Source: Acidobacteriota bacterium (GTDB lineage: Bacteria > Acidobacteriota > Vicinamibacteria > Vicinamibacterales > CAVVIG01). Taken from it: a DNA stretch of 8,382 bases. The notes beneath the pieces were generated by a model. The model had not been told where the DNA came from. It searched no databases and saw nothing but the letters and a program-made list of their open reading frames with translations. The DNA lies in NCBI GenBank assembly GCA_003222555.1, contig QHWL01000077.1, forward strand, positions 1 through 8,382, written 5' to 3'. Positions 4,982 to 8,382 of this stretch are shown here, piece after piece (positions within the stretch are counted from its first letter, which is position 1; every line of letters starts with the position of its first letter). The translations under genes and the position numbers were made by a program.

Positions 4982-6742
4982 ATGACGCAAACACGCATGC
5001 GACGGCCCGGCCTGTTGTTGATAGCCGCGTTCGTTACGCTTCCCCGCGTCGCCGACGCCCAGCTGCGCACCGTCAAGGCGGAGCTCACGCCCATCGTCGA
5101 AAGCGACGGCGTCCACGCGGGCACCACAATCCGGGCAGCGCTGCAGGTCCGCCTTCCCAACGGCTTCCACGTCCAATCGAACAAACCGCGGGATCCATTG
5201 CTCATCCCGACGGTCGTGACGGTCGATGCACCGGCAGGCGTTTCGGCAACCGAGATCGTTTTTCCGGCGCCAACCGACTTGAAACAGATCGGGCAGTCGC
5301 AGCCGCTGGCCGTCTTCGAGGAGGAATTTGCAATCGGTGTCCGCCTGGAACTCGCCGGCAAGCTTCAATCCGGCGAGATCGTCGTGCCCGTCCGCCTCCG
5401 CTATCAGGCGTGCGACGAAACGATATGCTACGGACCGGCAACGGCGGACGCTCGTTGGAGTCTGCGGATCGTCCCTGCGAGCGCCAAGGTGGGTGCCACG
5501 CACCTCGACGTGATCGATCGGATCGCGTTCGGTCACGGCGAAAAACCGACCGAGGCGGCGGTAACCGCCGTGCCCCGCGCGGCAGCACCGGCTGGCACCG
5601 ATAGGGGCCTCGCCGAGCTCGACGATTTCACGGTGCTCGCGACGACCGGCGGCTACCAGGGAGCCAGCGACTTTCTGCGGTTCATTCACGACGCCGAAAC
5701 CGGAGTGACGCAGGCCGGGCTGTTCGAAGGACGCGGACCGCTGGCAATCTTGCTGATCGTGTTCCTCGGCGGCTTGGCGTTGAACCTCACGCCATGCGTG
5801 CTGCCGATGATCCCCATCAACCTGGCCATCATCGGCGCCGGCGCGCAGGCGGGGTCGCGCAGCCGCGGGTTTCTGCTCGGGAGCGCGTACGGCGGCGCAA
5901 TGGCTCTGGTTTACGGCGTTCTCGGGCTCGTCGTCATCCTCACCGCCGGCACTTTCGGAACCATCAACTCCTCGCCGTGGTTCAATGCCGGAATCGCGGT
6001 GCTCTTCGTCGCCCTCGGGCTGGCCATGTTCGACGTCATCCTGATCGATTTCTCGCGCTTCTCGAGCGGCTTCCGCACCGACGAAGGAAAACGGGGGACG
6101 TTCCTGCTGGCGTTCTCCATGGGCGCTGTTGCCGCGCTGCTCGCGGGGGCGTGCGTGGCTCCCGTCGTCATTCAAGTCGTGCTGTTCTCGAGCAACCTAT
6201 ATGCGACGGGAACGACGATCGCTCTCGCGCTGCCCTTCTGCCTCGGCGTCGGTATGGCGGTGCCCTGGCCGATCGCCGGCGCGAGCCTGGCGTCGCTTCC
6301 CAAGCCGGGCGTGTGGATGGTTCGCGTGAAACAGGCCTTTGGCGTGTTGATCCTCGGAACCGCCGTGTACTACGGGTATCTTGCGTACGATCTGTTCTCG
6401 AGCCGCTGGGTGGACGCCTCGGCAGTGACGTCGAGCGTCCAGGAAAAGCTGAAGGCCGGCTGGCACGCGTCGCTCGGTCAGGGGCTCTCGACCGCCCGGC
6501 GCGAGCAAAAGCCGGTGCTCATCGATTTGTGGGCGACGTGGTGCAAGAACTGCCTGACGATGGACAAGACGACGCTTGAAAATTCAGAGGTGACCTCGGC
6601 ACTCGCCGGCTACGTTAAAATCAAGTTCCAGGCCGAGAACCCTGACGAGCAGCCCGTCAAGGTCGTCATGCAGCGCTTCAAGGCCGTCGGTCTGCCGACC
6701 TATGTCATCCTGCGGCCGAAAAGCACGACGCCCATATCTTGA
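4982..6742 (+). CDS. dsbD: DsbD-type thiol:disulfide interchange protein
   Basis: This inner-membrane protein carries electrons from cytoplasmic thioredoxin across the membrane to periplasmic disulfide-handling or cytochrome-maturation proteins. Numbering is from the ATG at 4982. A signal peptide (residues 1-26, cut likely after PRVADA) leads to an N-terminal DsbD-alpha-like domain with the active pair C144/C149 in YQACDETICYGP. The membrane domain (about 255-470, several hydrophobic helices) has C272 in NLTPCVLPMIP and C391 in LAGACVAPVV, the two positions expected for the transmembrane cysteine pair. A C-terminal thioredoxin domain has WCKNC (C521, C524) and the cis-Pro motif GLPTYVIL. The frame is open back to a GTG at 4850, but those 44 codons lie mostly in a palindromic repeat, lack signal-peptide character and would bury the real one, so 4982 is preferred despite no clear Shine-Dalgarno. 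The C-terminus stops about 10 residues after the cis-Pro strand, short of a complete thioredoxin fold. Confidence 0.9.
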   Translation: MTQTRMRRPGLLLIAAFVTLPRVADAQLRTVKAELTPIVESDGVHAGTTIRAALQVRLPNGFHVQSNKPRDPLLIPTVVTVDAPAGVSATEIVFPAPTDLKQIGQSQPLAVFEEEFAIGVRLELAGKLQSGEIVVPVRLRYQACDETICYGPATADARWSLRIVPASAKVGATHLDVIDRIAFGHGEKPTEAAVTAVPRAAAPAGTDRGLAELDDFTVLATTGGYQGASDFLRFIHDAETGVTQAGLFEGRGPLAILLIVFLGGLALNLTPCVLPMIPINLAIIGAGAQAGSRSRGFLLGSAYGGAMALVYGVLGLVVILTAGTFGTINSSPWFNAGIAVLFVALGLAMFDVILIDFSRFSSGFRTDEGKRGTFLLAFSMGAVAALLAGACVAPVVIQVVLFSSNLYATGTTIALALPFCLGVGMAVPWPIAGASLASLPKPGVWMVRVKQAFGVLILGTAVYYGYLAYDLFSSRWVDASAVTSSVQEKLKAGWHASLGQGLSTARREQKPVLIDLWATWCKNCLTMDKTTLENSEVTSALAGYVKIKFQAENPDEQPVKVVMQRFKAVGLPTYVILRPKSTTPIS

Positions 6743-6982
6743 CAGACGGGTGATGGTTCGAAGTCACACTTTCAAATTCATCTCGCCTTCACTGACGGAT
6801 CAGATGAAGGTGCCCAATCCCTGCACTACTGGTCACGCGGACAAGCCAACCGAGTGGGCCACCGCGGCTTTGAAGACGTGGCTGGAATTTTCGCCGTGGC
6901 GGGTCGGCCCATGACGCCGTGACTCGCTGCGAACGCAGGTGTGATACTCTGTCACCGTTCGAAACGCTCCTGAAAATTTGCG
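6743..6982. other. 240-bp intergenic spacer with a possible promoter near 6920-6948
   Basis: No gene can be supported here. Short frames (for example one starting at 6702 and ending near 6914) overlap dsbD out of frame and show no recognisable protein pattern. A possible promoter for the downstream GAF gene is TGACTC (6920-6925), 17 bp, then GATACT (6943-6948), with TG two bases before the -10 as in an extended -10. The -10 lies inside a small dyad, GTGA (6941-6944) / TCAC (6952-6955). The support is weak. The first ~170 bp of the spacer are unexplained. Confidence 0.35.
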
Positions 6983-8221
6983 ATGCGTTCACGTGTGGCG
7001 AGGCTGACCTGTGGGGCGGTTGCCTGGATCGCCCTCGGTGCCGCTGCGTTCTTCATCATTCAGTCCGAAAAACAGCTGGCGGAGGTCCGTGCTGCGGTCC
7101 GCGCCTTTGACGTGCGCGCGCGCGAAGCGACCGACGGCCTCGCCGATCTGCGCGCGTCGCAGCAAGCCTACGTCGCCGCCGGCCAGGGTGTGGCGTTCTG
7201 GATGCCTAAGGTCGCCACGACCCTCGATGCCGCGACGACAACCATCGCCTCGCTCCGTCAGATCGCCGAGAGCTCCGAGGCGCGATCGGCGCTCGACGAG
7301 GCGTGGCGCACGGTCGCCGAGTTCGGCGCCATCGACCAGCGCGCGCGCGACTACATCAAGACCGAACAGCAGTTGATGGCCGCCGACGTGGTGTTTGCGG
7401 AGGGCGGTGAGACGGCCGTGACGGCCGCGCGGCAGGTCGAAGCGGCGCGCGTCGCCGAGCATCAGGCGCTGGACGCGTCCGAAGCCGCCCGGCGCAAGCA
7501 GGAGGCGCTCGCGCTGGCCGCCGCTGCGGCGCTCGCGGCGCTGCTGATCATGCTGCTCGTTCCCGCTGCCAGGCTCGAGGCGTCCTCCACTGACTCGCTC
7601 GCGTCACCGGGGAGTGGTTGGCTGACCGAGGCGGCTCGAGCGGCTGGCGCGCCCGCCTCCGTTGGTGACGAGCCCTTGCCTCGTGCGAGCCCCAGCGACC
7701 CGGCACTGAGTGTGCCCTCGCGCCCCGCAGGGCCCGTGCTCAAAGCGGCCGCGCAGCTCTGCACCGACCTCGGGCGCGTGAGCGATCTGGACGAGCTTCG
7801 CGGGCTGGTTGCGCGCGCTGCCGATGTCATGGACGCGAGCGGCCTCGTCGTGTGGCTGGGCGACGCGGCCGGGGGCGATTTGCGGCCGGTGATCGCGCAC
7901 GGCTACAGCAACCAAGTGCTCGCGCGGATGCCTGCCGTGCCGCGGTCGGCCGACAACGCGGCGGCCGCCGCGTATCGCATCGGGCAGCTCCAGATCGTCC
8001 TCGCGCGCCCCGGGTCGGCGAGTGGCGCCGTGGCGGCGCCGCTCTTGTCGTCGGCAGGCTGCATCGGCACGCTCTCCGCCGAGATTCGGGGCGGCGGCGA
8101 AACCTCGGACAGCGTGCAGGCCCTCGCCACCATCTTCGCCGCCCAGCTCGCCGGCGTCATCGCCACGACACCCGAAGCCAGCGAGCAGCGCACCGCGTCC
8201 CGCAGCGCGGGTCTAGCCTAA
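6983..8221 (+). CDS. Two-TM membrane sensor-like protein with C-terminal GAF domain
   Basis: This 412-residue protein starts with TM1 at about residues 7-27. It is followed by a ~145-residue, Ala-rich, strongly helical extracytoplasmic region (28-173) that includes AAGQGVAFWMPKVATTLDAA and KTEQQLMAADVVFAEGG, and then by TM2 at about 175-194. A Ser/Pro/Ala-rich linker (195-250) leads to a GAF-like domain (about 253-393; LDELRGLVARAADVMDASGLVVWLGD and VAAPLLSSAGCIGTLSAEI). The layout resembles a receptor: periplasmic helical sensor, two membrane helices, cytoplasmic GAF. However, no histidine kinase, GGDEF, methyl-accepting or HTH output follows, and no HAMP domain is evident. The stop is TAA. 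The ATG gives an immediate basic-then-hydrophobic signal anchor, although the Shine-Dalgarno is weak. The ligand and partner are unknown. The GAF assignment rests on pattern and would need a profile search. Confidence 0.82.
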   Translation: MRSRVARLTCGAVAWIALGAAAFFIIQSEKQLAEVRAAVRAFDVRAREATDGLADLRASQQAYVAAGQGVAFWMPKVATTLDAATTTIASLRQIAESSEARSALDEAWRTVAEFGAIDQRARDYIKTEQQLMAADVVFAEGGETAVTAARQVEAARVAEHQALDASEAARRKQEALALAAAAALAALLIMLLVPAARLEASSTDSLASPGSGWLTEAARAAGAPASVGDEPLPRASPSDPALSVPSRPAGPVLKAAAQLCTDLGRVSDLDELRGLVARAADVMDASGLVVWLGDAAGGDLRPVIAHGYSNQVLARMPAVPRSADNAAAAAYRIGQLQIVLARPGSASGAVAAPLLSSAGCIGTLSAEIRGGGETSDSVQALATIFAAQLAGVIATTPEASEQRTASRSAGLA

Positions 8222-8234
8222 GCCTAGCCGCCTG

Positions 8235-8346
8235 AAAAGGCTCTACCACGGAGGACACAGAGACAAACGGAGCTACACGGCTACGTGCTTTTTGGTTCTC
8301 CGTGACCTCCGTCGTTTTGTTCCGTGGACTCCGTGGTAGCGCTTTT
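8235..8346. repeat. Large imperfect intergenic palindrome ('accacggag' type)
   Basis: The left arm at 8235-8253 (AAAAGGCTCTACCACGGAG) and the right arm at 8329-8346 (CTCCGTGGTAGCGCTTTT) are reverse complements apart from one inserted base and one or two mismatches. Inner parts such as ACGGAG (8268-8273) and CTCCGT (8299-8304) pair as well. It begins 14 nt after the GAF gene stop. The right arm ends in a T-run, so the element may double as a terminator. It resembles the widely dispersed 'accacggag/ctccgtggt' repeats that I recall from Acidobacteriota and similar bacteria. Beyond it (8347-8382) only the 10-bp dyad GTCCCGGGAC is notable. Confidence 0.75.
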
Positions 8347-8382
8347 GTCCCGGGACCGTCGCCGCCGGAGGTCGACCGCTTA

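Noticed and set aside
4865..6175. 436-codon minus-strand open frame opposite dsbD.
   Set aside because: Low-complexity His/Arg/Asp-rich translation, fully overlapped by a plus-strand frame with all DsbD cysteines.
6748..6770. tRNA-like T-arm sequence GGTTCGAAG after dsbD.
   Set aside because: No matching 5-bp T-stem, acceptor stem or anticodon arm could be found around it.

Overview
The window is GC-rich throughout (judged by eye, GC-rich third codon positions) and carries five protein genes plus several palindromic repeats. The protein set and wording resemble Acidobacteriota, most likely a Vicinamibacteria-type soil lineage. The set is an M1 metallopeptidase with a long N-terminal accessory region, a quinone-oxidoreductase subunit G, a DsbD-type thiol:disulfide interchange protein and a membrane-anchored GAF protein. 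The repeats also fit: dyads of the 'accacggag' and 'aacgcagag' type recur between genes in that phylum. The taxonomic call is an inference, because no rRNA or other marker gene is present.

Layout from left to right. An M1 metallopeptidase gene enters across the left edge (2-2188, +). It converges, with only 9 bp between, on a small single-pass membrane protein gene (2198-2617, -) that has a strong Shine-Dalgarno site. A 230-bp divergent intergenic region follows. It carries a plausible sigma-70-type promoter and a perfect 10-bp-arm palindrome just upstream of nuoG (2848-4833, +). nuoG keeps all its Fe-S ligands in the N-terminal half, but its C-terminal half is interrupted in frame by about 61 codons of repeat-derived sequence: a 20-bp direct repeat and a tandem 39-bp repeat whose two copies each form an 11-bp hairpin. 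A 148-bp spacer largely filled by an imperfect palindrome separates nuoG from dsbD (4982-6742, +). After a 240-bp spacer comes a gene for a two-TM protein with a C-terminal GAF domain (6983-8221, +). The right end is occupied by a second, different intergenic palindrome of about 112 bp.

How the genes fit together: they do not form an obvious single pathway. NuoG is a respiratory complex I electron-transfer subunit, but no other nuo gene lies next to it. DsbD moves reducing equivalents to the periplasm. The M1 peptidase, the small anchored protein and the GAF protein look like independent envelope-associated functions. Four structurally different palindromic or repeat elements sit within about 5.5 kb. 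One of them has entered an essential-looking reading frame without breaking it, and this is the most notable feature of the window.
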